30,652 bases of DNA from CAJWPI01 sp964635015 (GTDB lineage: Bacteria; Pseudomonadota; Gammaproteobacteria; Magnimaribacterales; Magnimaribacteraceae). Every line of letters begins with the position of its first letter. Positions within the stretch are counted from its first letter, which is position 1. Shown here in pieces: positions 7,357-15,809 of this stretch. The notes beneath the pieces were generated by a model. That model had not been told where the DNA came from, did not search any database, and was given only the letters and a program-made list of their open reading frames with translations. The position numbers were made by a program, and so were the translations under genes. The DNA lies in NCBI GenBank assembly GCA_964635015.1, contig CAZWMS010000019.1, positions 1-30,652 on the forward strand, read 5' to 3'.

Positions 7357-8313
7357 ATGTCTCAGAATATAAAGGTTCAATTTCCACATGAAGATCCAGA
7401 TAGATTAATTAGACTATGTGGCCCAATCAATTCTAATCTTAAACAAATTGAGGAGAGCTTAAAGGTAAAGATTAGTAATAGGGGGTCGAATTTTAATATT
7501 AAAGGACAAAAGGAGGGCATAGAAGCTGGAAAAAAAGTACTAGAGGGCCTTTATGAGAGGTCTGAAAATAAAAAAAATATTTTGCCTGAAGAAGTCCATC
7601 TCTATTTAGTGGAAGCGATGAACAATAGGAAAAATAAGGGAATGGTGCATGCTCCTAAAAAAATGAACATAAATACTCCAAAAACAGTAGTGATACCCAA
7701 GGGAGAAAATCAAGAATTATATGTAAACACCATTAGAAAAAAGACCCTAACTTTTGGAGTGGGTCCCGCCGGAACAGGAAAAACCTACTTAGCAGTGGCA
7801 GTTGCAGTTCAATATCTTATTAATAGAGAGGTAGAAAGAATACTATTGGTTCGTCCTGCTGTAGAGGCGGGAGAAAGACTTGGATTTCTTCCAGGAGATC
7901 TAAGCCAGAAAATAGATCCTTATTTGAGACCACTATACGATGCTTTATTTGAAATGTTGGGTTTTAAAGAAGCTACCAAGCTAATCGATAGAAATATTAT
8001 TGAAGTTGTTCCTTTAGCTTTTATGAGGGGTAGAACTCTTAATAAATCATTCATAATTTTAGATGAAAGCCAAAACGCTACCGAGGAACAAATGAAGATG
8101 TTTCTTACTAGATTTGGGTTTGGATCTAGTGTGGTAGTTACTGGTGACGTTACTCAAATTGATTTACCTAAGAACATTATTTCTGGGCTAATTCACACCA
8201 TGGGCGTGCTTAAGGGCATGAAGGAAATAGGCTTTATAAATTTTGATGCTAATGATGTTGTTAGGCATGGGTTAGTAAAGAAGATAGTTGAAGCTTACGA
8301 AAGGTATAACTAA
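7357..8313 (+). CDS. ybeZ: PhoH-like ATPase YbeZ
   Basis: YbeZ is a P-loop ATPase of the PhoH family that works with the endoribonuclease YbeY in 16S rRNA maturation and ribosome quality control. The 318-residue product has an N-terminal KH-like region (about 1-70), Walker A GPAGTGKT at 136-143, the downstream RPAVEAGERLGFLPGDL motif and Walker B ILDESQN around 234-240. These features define the family. It abuts miaB directly and ends one base before the proposed ybeY start, so translation is probably coupled through all three genes. It is shorter than E. coli YbeZ (about 346) only at the termini. Confidence 0.95.
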   Translation: MSQNIKVQFPHEDPDRLIRLCGPINSNLKQIEESLKVKISNRGSNFNIKGQKEGIEAGKKVLEGLYERSENKKNILPEEVHLYLVEAMNNRKNKGMVHAPKKMNINTPKTVVIPKGENQELYVNTIRKKTLTFGVGPAGTGKTYLAVAVAVQYLINREVERILLVRPAVEAGERLGFLPGDLSQKIDPYLRPLYDALFEMLGFKEATKLIDRNIIEVVPLAFMRGRTLNKSFIILDESQNATEEQMKMFLTRFGFGSSVVVTGDVTQIDLPKNIISGLIHTMGVLKGMKEIGFINFDANDVVRHGLVKKIVEAYERYN

Positions 8314-8314
8314 A

Positions 8315-8782
8315 TTGGTTAAAAAGAACAAAAAGGTTTTATTAAATTTTGAAGATGAAATATTAGATTTTGATGAAGAATACTTTTCTAAGCTTCTTTC
8401 TGCATTAGATTTTGAATTAAATGGATTTAAAAACAATAAATACTCAGTCTCCATTAAGTTTGTATCTATAAAATCTATAAAGAAACTTAGTCTAGATTTC
8501 CTTGGAGAAGAGAAAGAACACAATGTATTATCTTTTTCATCAGGAATAGAACCCGATAAAAATTTAGTACATTTCCTCGGTGATATAGCCTTATGTACCA
8601 AAGTACTTGAAAGGGAAGCCAGGGAACAAAATAAAGAGTTTAAAGATCATCTATCTCATGTATTTTTACACGGCTTCTTGCACCTGATAGGATATGAACA
8701 TAGTACAAAGGAATCAGCCAAAAAGATGGAAAGGCTAGAGGTTAAGGTTCTTAATAACTTAGGTATTGAGAATCCATATTGA
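8315..8782 (+). CDS. ybeY: Endoribonuclease YbeY (16S rRNA 3'-end maturation)
   Basis: YbeY is a zinc-dependent endoribonuclease needed for 16S rRNA 3' processing and removal of defective ribosomes. The zinc motif HGFLHLIGYEH has its three histidines at 119, 123 and 129 of the 155-residue product, and NVLSFS lies upstream as in the family. No ATG exists in frame before the core. I chose the TTG at 8315 because GAAAGG lies about 10 bases before it, it follows the ybeZ stop by one base, and the length then matches the family. An alternative TTG at 8288 would overlap ybeZ by 26 bases. Confidence 0.92.
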   Translation: MVKKNKKVLLNFEDEILDFDEEYFSKLLSALDFELNGFKNNKYSVSIKFVSIKSIKKLSLDFLGEEKEHNVLSFSSGIEPDKNLVHFLGDIALCTKVLEREAREQNKEFKDHLSHVFLHGFLHLIGYEHSTKESAKKMERLEVKVLNNLGIENPY

Positions 8783-8825
8783 TTTTCTTTATTATTAACA
8801 TTAGCTTATAGAATAAAATTATATT

Positions 8826-9686
8826 ATGAAAGGAGAACCTCCGGGTACTGAGGTCGAGCCAGGTAGGCTTGGCTTAAGAAAGAAAATTAAAGAAAAAGTA
8901 AGAAAAATTTATCAGAATTTTTCTTATAAGCCCCAGAATAAGCAAGAACTTGCTGGCTCAATAAGAGACTCTACTGAGAGGGGTGTTTTAGAAAAGGGGA
9001 CACAAGAGATGATGGAGGGAGCCCTTAAGGTTTCTACATCACAAGTAAGAGAGATAATGATTCCTAAACCTCAGATGATATTTATAGACTCCAATGAAGA
9101 ACCAAAAGATTTTTTACCCAGAATTATTGAATCGAATCATTCTAGATTTCCAGTTCTTGATCAAGAGAACGAAAAAGTAGTAGGAATACTGCTTGCTAAA
9201 GACTTGTTGTCACTAAATATGAGGAAAGAATTTAAACTTTCATCGGTTATAAGGCCGCCAGTCCTTATACCCGAAAGCAAAAAACTTAACATTCTTCTAG
9301 ATGAGTTAAGGATAAATAAAAATCACATGGCAATAGTACTGGATGAATATGGTGGCATTTCAGGATTAGTTACTATTGAAGATGTTTTGGAGGAAATTGT
9401 TGGAGAAATAGAAGATGAGCATGATGAGGAGCAAGGAAAACTTTTTATCAAAATATCTAGCTCAGAGTTTTTAGTATCTGCCCTGATTTCAATAGAAGAA
9501 TTTAATCAAGAGTTAAAAGTGTCTCTTAAGGACGATGAATTCGATACTATCGGTGGGATAGTGCTTCATCAGTTTGCAAGATTTCCTAAAGTAAATGACT
9601 CTATCGTTATAGAGGGCTTAAGATTCATAATTCTTTCATTAGAGGAGAGAAGAATTAAAAGAATTAAAGTAATCAAGCCTACCTAG
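8826..9686 (+). CDS. corC: CorC/YbeX, CBS-domain protein of the CorC/HlyC family
   Basis: The 286-residue soluble protein has a tandem CBS pair (about 65-195, beginning VREIMIPKPQM and including MAIVLDEYGG and the VTIEDVLEEIVGEIEDE segment) and a C-terminal CorC/HlyC transporter-associated domain (about 205-282, with DEFDTIGGIVL). CorC is linked to magnesium and cobalt efflux; YbeX is also linked to ribosome-related phenotypes through its ybeZYX operon. There is no DUF21 membrane domain, so this is the short CorC form (E. coli 292). The start ATG lies 43 bases after ybeY, in the usual order before lnt. Confidence 0.93.
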   Translation: MKGEPPGTEVEPGRLGLRKKIKEKVRKIYQNFSYKPQNKQELAGSIRDSTERGVLEKGTQEMMEGALKVSTSQVREIMIPKPQMIFIDSNEEPKDFLPRIIESNHSRFPVLDQENEKVVGILLAKDLLSLNMRKEFKLSSVIRPPVLIPESKKLNILLDELRINKNHMAIVLDEYGGISGLVTIEDVLEEIVGEIEDEHDEEQGKLFIKISSSEFLVSALISIEEFNQELKVSLKDDEFDTIGGIVLHQFARFPKVNDSIVIEGLRFIILSLEERRIKRIKVIKPT

Positions 9687-9723
9687 TTTAGTTTTCTAAA
9701 AATTAAACAGTTAAAAGGATGTC

Positions 9724-11202
9724 ATGAAAAATAGGTTATATAGTTTTTTTGCTGGGTCTCTCTATCCATTTGGATTTGCCCCCTTTGATTTTTGGCCACT
9801 AACCCTTTTGTCTTTATTGTCTTTACTAGTTTTATTAAAAGATGCACCTTTAAAAGAGTCATTGATATTAGGTTTCTTGTACGGAATTGGGTTGTGGTCT
9901 GTAGGAGTTTCTTGGGTGTTTGTAAGTATTTACTATCATGGAAATACCTCAATTATAATAGCATTACTTATTACACTCTTATTCATACTGTTTCTGTCCT
10001 TATACAACCTACTATTTACTTTCATGTTTAAAAAATTAAGTATAGGAAATAATTTAGACATACTTTTAGCGTTTCCATTTAGCTGGGTACTAGTAGAATT
10101 TTTAAGAAGCTATCTTTTCACAGGCTTTCCTTGGATGATCTTAGGGACCTCTATTTCATCTACAAGAATTGATGGCTGGATAGCTGTATTAGGAGTCTAT
10201 GGTAATTCTTATTTATTGCTTATTTTAGTTTCTTTGATTTTTTTAGTCTGCAAAGGAATTCAGGTAAAGAAATCTTTCTTTTATTCTTTCCTTTCTTTAA
10301 TTTTTTTACTATCTACCTGTCTTATATTAGATGAAGTGTCTTGGACTAAATTAAAGGGAAAAGCATCAGTTACAATTGTTCAACCCAATCTTTCTATAGA
10401 AGAGAAGTGGAGCTTGGAAGGTTTAAGTAAAACTAAACTATTAATAGAAGAAACTATTTTGCAAGCCAAAGAAAGTGAAATTGTTTTTTTCCCAGAAACT
10501 GCAATCATCCTAGACGAAGAAAGAAATAAAGCATGGCTAAATAAAATAGATCAAATAGCATCTGAAAGAAAGGTTTCATTAATATCTGGTATTGTTGGAA
10601 TTAATAAGGAAACCAAGGAATTTACCAATAGAGTAAAAGGATATGGTTTAGCAGAGGGCTATTATGACAAAATCCACTTAGTACCCTTTGGAGAATATAT
10701 ACCATTTGTCAAGGTTCTAGGAAAATTACTGAGAATTTTTAAAATATATATAGGAGAAACTAAAGGGGGCGAATCATTTTCATTTATAAAAGTAGAAGAG
10801 TTAAGGATTTCTCCAACAATTTGTTATGAAATTGCTTTTAATAATTTGGTTAGAAAATCTGCCATAAAGGGCAATTTACTTTTAACTATAAGCAATGATA
10901 CATGGTTTGGAAAATCAATTGGCCCAAACCAACATAATGAAATAGCTCAAAGTAGGGCTGCTGAACATCAAAAAACCCTAATTAGATCAACTAATAGTGG
11001 CATTAGCTCCATTATTAAAGAAGATGGAAAGATAATAGACAAGATTAAAAGGTTTGAGGACAAGGTTATAAAGCATGAAGTTGATATTTTAGAAGGGAGA
11101 ACCCCCTTCTCTATTTATGGAAATATACCAATTTACCTTATACTATTAGTTTCTTTAAGTGTATTAATTATATTAAAAAGAACAAATGTTCTTAAAAGTT
11201 AA
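9724..11202 (+). CDS. lnt: Apolipoprotein N-acyltransferase
   Basis: Lnt transfers a third acyl chain to the N-terminal cysteine of apolipoproteins at the periplasmic face of the inner membrane, allowing Lol-dependent sorting. About seven hydrophobic segments (residues 5-200, with the last near 472-487) flank a nitrilase-type domain. The catalytic triad is visible: Glu258 in FFPETA, Lys316 in DKIHLVPFGEY and Cys367 in ISPTICYEI; NDTWFG follows. At 492 residues it is normal (E. coli 512). AAAAGGA lies just before the start. The two following plus-strand products are a lipoprotein and an exported enzyme, so the run moves into envelope functions. Confidence 0.96.
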   Translation: MKNRLYSFFAGSLYPFGFAPFDFWPLTLLSLLSLLVLLKDAPLKESLILGFLYGIGLWSVGVSWVFVSIYYHGNTSIIIALLITLLFILFLSLYNLLFTFMFKKLSIGNNLDILLAFPFSWVLVEFLRSYLFTGFPWMILGTSISSTRIDGWIAVLGVYGNSYLLLILVSLIFLVCKGIQVKKSFFYSFLSLIFLLSTCLILDEVSWTKLKGKASVTIVQPNLSIEEKWSLEGLSKTKLLIEETILQAKESEIVFFPETAIILDEERNKAWLNKIDQIASERKVSLISGIVGINKETKEFTNRVKGYGLAEGYYDKIHLVPFGEYIPFVKVLGKLLRIFKIYIGETKGGESFSFIKVEELRISPTICYEIAFNNLVRKSAIKGNLLLTISNDTWFGKSIGPNQHNEIAQSRAAEHQKTLIRSTNSGISSIIKEDGKIIDKIKRFEDKVIKHEVDILEGRTPFSIYGNIPIYLILLVSLSVLIILKRTNVLKS

Positions 11203-11238
11203 AGAAATTATAATAAAAGAACATATGTATCATAATAT

Positions 11239-11859
11239 ATGAAATATAATACCCTTTACTGCCTATTTCTGGCTATAATAATTTCAGGCTGTAGCTCCAT
11301 AAACACTTATTTAATGTATGACTTAAAGAACTTTGAAAATTTAATAGACATTAAAGTAAATAATTCAGAATATAAGGGTTATAAAAATTTTATTTATGTA
11401 GATATATCTACACAGTTACTTTTTTTCGTAGTAAAAGGTACAGCTAAACATATTTATAAAATATCAACTTCAGTGTATGGTACAGGAAATCAAAAAAATA
11501 CCTTTAAAACTCCTTTAGGAAAGCATATTGTTAGTAAAAAAATAGGTAAAGACTTACCAATAGGATCTATTTTAATTGCCAGAGAATGGAATGGTTCTAT
11601 TGCAAAAATAATAAAAAAACCTATAGATACAGATTTTGATTTAGTTACAACGAGAATTTTGTGGTTGGAGGGTACAGAACAGGGGTTTAACAAAGGCCCT
11701 GGAGTTGATTCTAAATCTAGATTTATTTACATTCATGGAACTCCCGAAGAGGGCCTGATAGGCCAACCTGCTTCAGATGGATGTGTGAGGATGTATAATA
11801 AAGATATAATTGAGTTATTTTCCTTAGTAGAAGAGAAAACACCTGTATGGATTTATTAA
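11239..11859 (+). CDS. L,D-transpeptidase (YkuD domain) lipoprotein
   Basis: The 206-residue protein has a lipoprotein signal ending in IISGC (Cys18), then a YkuD catalytic domain to the C-terminus. The active-site signature is present: His166 in YIHGTPEE and Cys182 in SDGCVRM, with downstream PVWIY. Such enzymes form 3-3 peptidoglycan cross-links or attach proteins to peptidoglycan. Which of these this one does cannot be told from sequence. It follows lnt by 36 bases, and Lnt would complete its own lipid anchor. The exported glutathione peroxidase follows 13 bases later, so the pair is likely co-transcribed. Confidence 0.88.
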   Translation: MKYNTLYCLFLAIIISGCSSINTYLMYDLKNFENLIDIKVNNSEYKGYKNFIYVDISTQLLFFVVKGTAKHIYKISTSVYGTGNQKNTFKTPLGKHIVSKKIGKDLPIGSILIAREWNGSIAKIIKKPIDTDFDLVTTRILWLEGTEQGFNKGPGVDSKSRFIYIHGTPEEGLIGQPASDGCVRMYNKDIIELFSLVEEKTPVWIY

Positions 11860-11872
11860 AAGATTAAAAAAA

Positions 11873-12400
11873 ATGAAAAAGATTTACCTTATTCTTCTAT
11901 TCTTAAGTTCTCCATTCCTATATTCACAATGCCCTAAAATTCTAGATCACGACATTAGGCTGTTAGATTCAACAGAATACAGGAATCTTTGTGACTTTAA
12001 GGAAAAAACTGTTCTGGTAGTAAATGTAGCTAGTAGATGTGGATTTACATATCAATATGAAGCTCTACAAAAATTATTTCTAACATTTAAATCTCAAGAC
12101 TTTATCGTATTAGGATTTCCTTCAAGAGATTTTCTTTTCCAAGAGTATAAAGATGAATCTAAGGTTAAAGAATTCTGCTCTACAAAATATGGTGTTACTT
12201 TTCCTATGTTCTCTACTTCTTCTGTTAAGGGGAGAAAAGCTAATAATTTTTTTAAGGATTTGGCTGAGGCTACAGGAGAAGAGCCAGGTTGGAATTTCCA
12301 TAAGTACTTAATTAGCAGAGAAGGCAGGGTTGAGAGCTTCTCAACAGAGACGGAGCCAGACAGTACCTCATTTATAGAATCATTAAAGAAAATTCTTTAA
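11873..12400 (+). CDS. Exported glutathione peroxidase-family thiol peroxidase
   Basis: The 175-residue GPx-fold protein reduces peroxides, probably with thioredoxin-like donors as for most bacterial Cys-GPx. The N-terminus (MKKIYLILLFLSSPFLYSQ) looks like a cleavable signal peptide, placing it in the periplasm. The peroxidatic Cys56 lies in VNVASRCGF, Gln90 follows in the FPSRDFLFQEY loop, and Trp140-Asn141 in EPGWNFHKYL, giving the Cys/Gln/Trp/Asn tetrad. The loop departs from the common FPCNQFGGQEPG form: it lacks that Cys, and Cys102 is the nearest other cysteine. It converges on rpiA with 18 bases between. Confidence 0.88.
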   Translation: MKKIYLILLFLSSPFLYSQCPKILDHDIRLLDSTEYRNLCDFKEKTVLVVNVASRCGFTYQYEALQKLFLTFKSQDFIVLGFPSRDFLFQEYKDESKVKEFCSTKYGVTFPMFSTSSVKGRKANNFFKDLAEATGEEPGWNFHKYLISREGRVESFSTETEPDSTSFIESLKKIL

Positions 12401-12418
12401 TATATAGTAAGCATTTAC

Positions 12419-13096
12419 TTACTTTGAAGTATTTATAATTTCAACTTTTTCTTCAGATGCCAGCAGCAACATGTCTGCTTTCCTTTTTGCAAAAATTCCA
12501 TTTTCTACAATCCCAGGAACATTATTCAGAAGGCCCTCCATTTCAAAGGGAACTTTTATTTTCAAATTATGTATATCTATTATTTGGTTACCATGGTCTG
12601 TTAAGAACCCCTCTCTAAAGACAGGCTTTGCCCCCATTTGAATTATTTCACGAGCTATTGCACTTCTTGCATCTCTTATTACCTCTATAGGAAGAGGAAA
12701 TTTGCCCAATACATCCACTAATTTTGAATGATCTGCTATACAAATAAATTTATTAGAGGAATTTGCTAGGATCTTTTCAGAAGTCAACGCTCCACCCCCT
12801 CCTTTTATTAATTCAAGCCTTCTATTAATCTCATCTGCCCCATCTATATAGAAGTCTATTTTATGAACTTCATTTAGTTGAAGTATATTAATAGATGAAT
12901 TAGACAATAATTTGTGTGACACTTTAGAGCTACACACAGCTCCTTTTATATTTGGGTTTTCTCTAATTAAAATCTTTATGAAAAAATTTGAAGTTGATCC
13001 GGTGCCTATTCCTAGTACAGTATCATCAAACAAGTTATGTTTAATTAATTCAAAAGCTTTCTCTGCAGAATTTTCTTTTTCTAATTCTTTACTCAT
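12419..13096 (-). CDS. rpiA: Ribose-5-phosphate isomerase A
   Basis: RpiA interconverts ribose 5-phosphate and ribulose 5-phosphate in the non-oxidative pentose phosphate pathway. The 225-residue protein has the substrate-binding GIGTGSTSNFF (30-40), the catalytic DGADEIN segment and KGGGGALTSEKI, all hallmark RpiA motifs. The C-terminal GIVENGIFAKRKADMLLL strand is also conserved. The length matches E. coli (219). It is divergent from ilvA with 80 bases between starts, an arrangement also found in pseudomonads. Confidence 0.96.
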   Translation of the reverse strand: MSKELEKENSAEKAFELIKHNLFDDTVLGIGTGSTSNFFIKILIRENPNIKGAVCSSKVSHKLLSNSSINILQLNEVHKIDFYIDGADEINRRLELIKGGGGALTSEKILANSSNKFICIADHSKLVDVLGKFPLPIEVIRDARSAIAREIIQMGAKPVFREGFLTDHGNQIIDIHNLKIKVPFEMEGLLNNVPGIVENGIFAKRKADMLLLASEEKVEIINTSK

Positions 13097-13137
13097 GAAT
13101 GGTAAGATTTTAGTCGTGCTATTAATATAACGCTAAG

Positions 13138-13143
13138 TATAAT
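13138..13143 (+). promoter_or_regulatory. Candidate -10 element for ilvA
   Basis: A perfect TATAAT sits 33 bases upstream of the ilvA ATG, in the rpiA-ilvA intergenic region, and is followed by a GC-richer GTCGCTCCCCC. No good -35 box is at 16-18 bases. I see no leader peptide or attenuator in the remaining short leader. Confidence 0.35.
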
Positions 13144-13176
13144 GTCGCTCCCCCAAAATAGGTAAACTAAAAATAA

Positions 13177-14712
13177 ATGAAATTACAAAAATCTAAAAGA
13201 ATTTTGAAAAAGATTAATGCATCTAAAGTCTATGATGTTGCCTCTTTTACACCTTTATTTTCAGCAAGAATACTCTCAAAAAAATTAAAAAATAATATTC
13301 TTTTAAAAAGGGAAGACATGCAACCTGTATTTTCGTTTAAATTAAGGGGGGCTTATAACAAAATCTCTATTTTAAAAGAAAAAGGCTCTCTTAAATCCGT
13401 AGTTACGGCTTCTGCTGGTAATCATGCTCAAGGAGTAGCTTACGCGGGGAAGAGCTTGAAAATAAATACCACCATAGTAATGCCAGTAACAACTCCATCT
13501 ATTAAGGTTAATTCTGTTAAAAGCATGGGAGCAAAAGTAGTACTTTTTGGGGATACTTTCGACGAAGCATATACTGAAGCCCTAAATATAAAAAAGAAAT
13601 TAGGAGCAGCTTTTATACATCCCTTCGATGATGAAGAGGTTATTGCAGGTCAAGGAACTATAGGAAAGGAGTTACTAGATGATTACAAAGACCCCATAGA
13701 GGCTATTTTTGTACCAGTTGGAGGCGGAGGACTTTTAGCCGGTATAGGTGCATATATAAAAACCGTTAGACCGAATATTAAGTTAATTGGAGTAGAGCCA
13801 GAGAATGCAGCTGGTTTAAAGGCTGCTTTAGATGCAAACAGAAGGGTTGTCTTGAAAGAAGTTGGTAATTTCGTAGATGGCGCGGCTGTAAAGCAGGTAG
13901 GAAAGATAACTTTTTCTATAATAAAGGAATGGATTGATGGGGTAATAACAGTTTCAATTGATGAAATATGTGCTTCAGTAGAAGATATTTTTCATGAGAC
14001 TAGAACCATATCGGAACCAGCAGGAGCCCTTGCATTAGCTGGTTTAAAGAAGGTAGTAAAAGCTAGGGGCTGGAAACAAAAAAATATAATAGCTATTAAT
14101 TCAGGAGCAAATTTAAATTTTGACAGATTGTCCCATATAGTAGAAAGAGTTCAGTTAGGAAAAAATAAAGAAATTCTTTTGAAAGTTTCTATTGAGGAAA
14201 AAGAGGGAAGTTTTAGAAGATTTTGTAGAGACCTGGGCAAAAGAATGATTACTGAGTTTAATTACCGCATTGACAAAGAAGATAGTGCTTCCATATTTGT
14301 AGCATGTAGGGTACAAGAAGGCTTGAGTGAAAAAAAACATTTATTAAAAGATCTAAGAAATAAGGGATATAACCCGGTAGATCTTTCTAACAATGAAATG
14401 GCAAAACTTCATGTAAAGCACATGGTAGGTGGCAGAGCCCCAGAAAGAATAGCTTCCCAGGGGGAGCTCATTTTTAGAGTTCAATTTCCAGAGCGCCCAG
14501 GAGCTTTAATGGATTTTTTAACCTCATTAGGTGATAAGTGGAATATAACTCTTTTTCATTATAGAAACCAAGGAGCAGCCTATGGGAGAGTGCTTATAGG
14601 TTTTCAGGTGGACAGAGATCAAAAATCTAAATTAAAAACCCATTTACTTAAGACAGGCTTTCCCTATTGGGATGAATCTTCTAATTCAGCTTATAAAGCT
14701 TTTCTTAAGTAG
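13177..14712 (+). CDS. ilvA: Threonine ammonia-lyase, biosynthetic
   Basis: IlvA deaminates threonine to 2-oxobutanoate, the committed step to isoleucine. The 511-residue protein has the PLP lysine Lys55 in SFKLRGAY (53-60), SAGNHAQGVA (79-88) and the phosphate-binding GGGGLLAG (182-189). The C-terminal regulatory half (about 325-510) has two ACT-like repeats beginning near SIEEKEGSFRRFC and FRVQFPERPGALMDF. The two-repeat form is the isoleucine-inhibited biosynthetic type, not the short catabolic TdcB. Length matches E. coli (514). It converges on fau with only four bases between stops. Confidence 0.96.
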   Translation: MKLQKSKRILKKINASKVYDVASFTPLFSARILSKKLKNNILLKREDMQPVFSFKLRGAYNKISILKEKGSLKSVVTASAGNHAQGVAYAGKSLKINTTIVMPVTTPSIKVNSVKSMGAKVVLFGDTFDEAYTEALNIKKKLGAAFIHPFDDEEVIAGQGTIGKELLDDYKDPIEAIFVPVGGGGLLAGIGAYIKTVRPNIKLIGVEPENAAGLKAALDANRRVVLKEVGNFVDGAAVKQVGKITFSIIKEWIDGVITVSIDEICASVEDIFHETRTISEPAGALALAGLKKVVKARGWKQKNIIAINSGANLNFDRLSHIVERVQLGKNKEILLKVSIEEKEGSFRRFCRDLGKRMITEFNYRIDKEDSASIFVACRVQEGLSEKKHLLKDLRNKGYNPVDLSNNEMAKLHVKHMVGGRAPERIASQGELIFRVQFPERPGALMDFLTSLGDKWNITLFHYRNQGAAYGRVLIGFQVDRDQKSKLKTHLLKTGFPYWDESSNSAYKAFLK

Positions 14713-14716
14713 ATCT

Positions 14717-15295
14717 TTAAATAAAATTCTTTAAACTTCCTGGGCATAAAACAGCGTCTAATTTGATGTCATGTTTGCTGGGAAAACAGCTTAATACTTC
14801 CTGAAAGTCATAAGCTAGACCCCACAGTAGAGGAGATTTCTTCATTTTTTTATTTTCGAAAGTTTTGTCATAGTACCCCCCTCCCATACCTATTCTGTAT
14901 CCATCTTTATCAAAAGCCACCAGTGGAACTAACACCAAATCTAGTTTTAGTGGATTAATAAATTCTTTTATATCAGGTTCAGGTATTCCAAATATATTTT
15001 TTTTTAATTTGTCATCCTTGATATATTTTCCGAATTTTAAATTAAGAGAAGAGGTATTATTTGAAATAGCAGGTAAATAGCACTTTATATTTGATTTTTT
15101 TAGATAACCTTGTATTCCACTTATAGGGCTTTCATTCTTTACCGAATAATATAGACCAACTTTTTTTAGTTTATAACTAGAACTAAATTTTATGAAAGTT
15201 TCCCTTAACTTTTCATCAAATTCACTTATAGCCTTTGGAGATAACTTCTTTCTTAACTGAAGTATATTTTCTCTAATCAACCTTTGATCTTTCAT
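14717..15295 (-). CDS. fau: 5-formyltetrahydrofolate cyclo-ligase
   Basis: This enzyme converts 5-formyl-THF to 5,10-methenyl-THF with ATP. From the ATG at 15295 the product is 192 residues (family about 180-200). It starts MKDQRLIRENILQLRKKLSP, the usual N-terminal KxxxRxxxLxxRxxLSP helix, and has the signature RIGMGGGYYDKTF and a C-terminal LDAVLCP. The frame stays open 60 bases further upstream, but that DNA is the conserved 3' arm of 6S RNA, so I reject the longer start. The ATG directly follows the T-run that ends 6S RNA, leaving no Shine-Dalgarno. The zapA-6S-fau order is classic for gammaproteobacteria. Confidence 0.94.
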   Translation of the reverse strand: MKDQRLIRENILQLRKKLSPKAISEFDEKLRETFIKFSSSYKLKKVGLYYSVKNESPISGIQGYLKKSNIKCYLPAISNNTSSLNLKFGKYIKDDKLKKNIFGIPEPDIKEFINPLKLDLVLVPLVAFDKDGYRIGMGGGYYDKTFENKKMKKSPLLWGLAYDFQEVLSCFPSKHDIKLDAVLCPGSLKNFI

Positions 15296-15299
15296 AAAA

Positions 15300-15490
15300 A
15301 AAAAGATGCTTCCCGAATTACCGTTACCGATTGTGCCCTGAACCGAAGGGTTCAAGGCGGTGATTTTGTCAGTCTATCAGGCTTCCCTTAAAGTCTAAGG
15401 GCTTGCTCAACAAGATCTTCCAAAATCTCCTGATTATTATTTATCGGCTCGAGGGTATAATCAGCTGACAAACAATCCAGGAAGCCTGTT
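15300..15490 (-). ncRNA. ssrS: 6S RNA
   Basis: 6S RNA mimics an open promoter and sequesters sigma70 RNA polymerase in stationary phase. The transcript (minus strand) has 5' GCTTCC pairing with 3' GGAAGC as closing stem, the CTCGAGCCGATA element and the GGAAGCCTGATAGACTGACA segment. It also has the hallmark CCTTGAACCCTTCGGGTTCA hairpin near the 3' end, close to E. coli ssrS. It lies in the canonical place between zapA and fau. A run of nine Ts (15304-15296) follows the 3' stem. A TATAAT on the minus strand (15497-15492) gives a start near 15486-15490. Ends are approximate by a few bases. Confidence 0.93.
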
Positions 15491-15491
15491 A

Positions 15492-15497
15492 ATTATA
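15492..15497 (-). promoter_or_regulatory. -10 element of the 6S RNA promoter
   Basis: TATAAT on the minus strand lies just upstream of the predicted 5' end of 6S RNA and downstream of the zapA stop. No clear -35 match is found 17 bases further up. The separate promoter implies 6S can be made independently of zapA read-through. Confidence 0.5.
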
Positions 15498-15508
15498 ACT
15501 TATTAGCA

Positions 15509-15805
15509 CTAGAACTCAGATAAAGTTTTCAAATGCTTTTCTACTTCAAAGCTAAGCCTCTTGATATTGTCTTTTATATTCGTTTCTTCTTCCAAAGAAG
15601 AAGATTTATTTAAAAATTCGTTTGTAATATTTAATCCTGCAACAATTGCAGATTTATTCTCGTCAGTATTTGAGTTTTGTCTAATTTCTTTTATCTTTTT
15701 ATCAAAAAATTGTGCAGCCCTCTTAACCTGCTCGCTTTCCGATGGCGGACAGGAGATTTTATATTCAACTCCCAATATCTTTACTTTAGTTACTTCCAGT
15801 TCCAT
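15509..15805 (-). CDS. zapA: Cell division protein ZapA
   Basis: ZapA binds FtsZ and cross-links protofilaments in the Z ring. The 98-residue protein has the N-terminal beta domain (KVKILGVEYKISCPPSE) and the helix containing RAAQFFDKKIKEIR, then the IVAGLNITNEFL helix and a C-terminal coiled coil, as in the family (E. coli 109). It follows the TIGR02449 gene by four bases, so the pair is likely translationally linked. 6S RNA lies directly downstream on the same strand. Confidence 0.9.
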   Translation of the reverse strand: MELEVTKVKILGVEYKISCPPSESEQVKRAAQFFDKKIKEIRQNSNTDENKSAIVAGLNITNEFLNKSSSLEEETNIKDNIKRLSFEVEKHLKTLSEF

Positions 15806-15809
15806 ATCT

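Noticed and set aside
15296..15355. A longer fau reading frame starting at a TTG at 15355
   Set aside because: The extra 20 codons are the conserved 3' arm of 6S RNA; the family N-terminus starts at the ATG at 15295.
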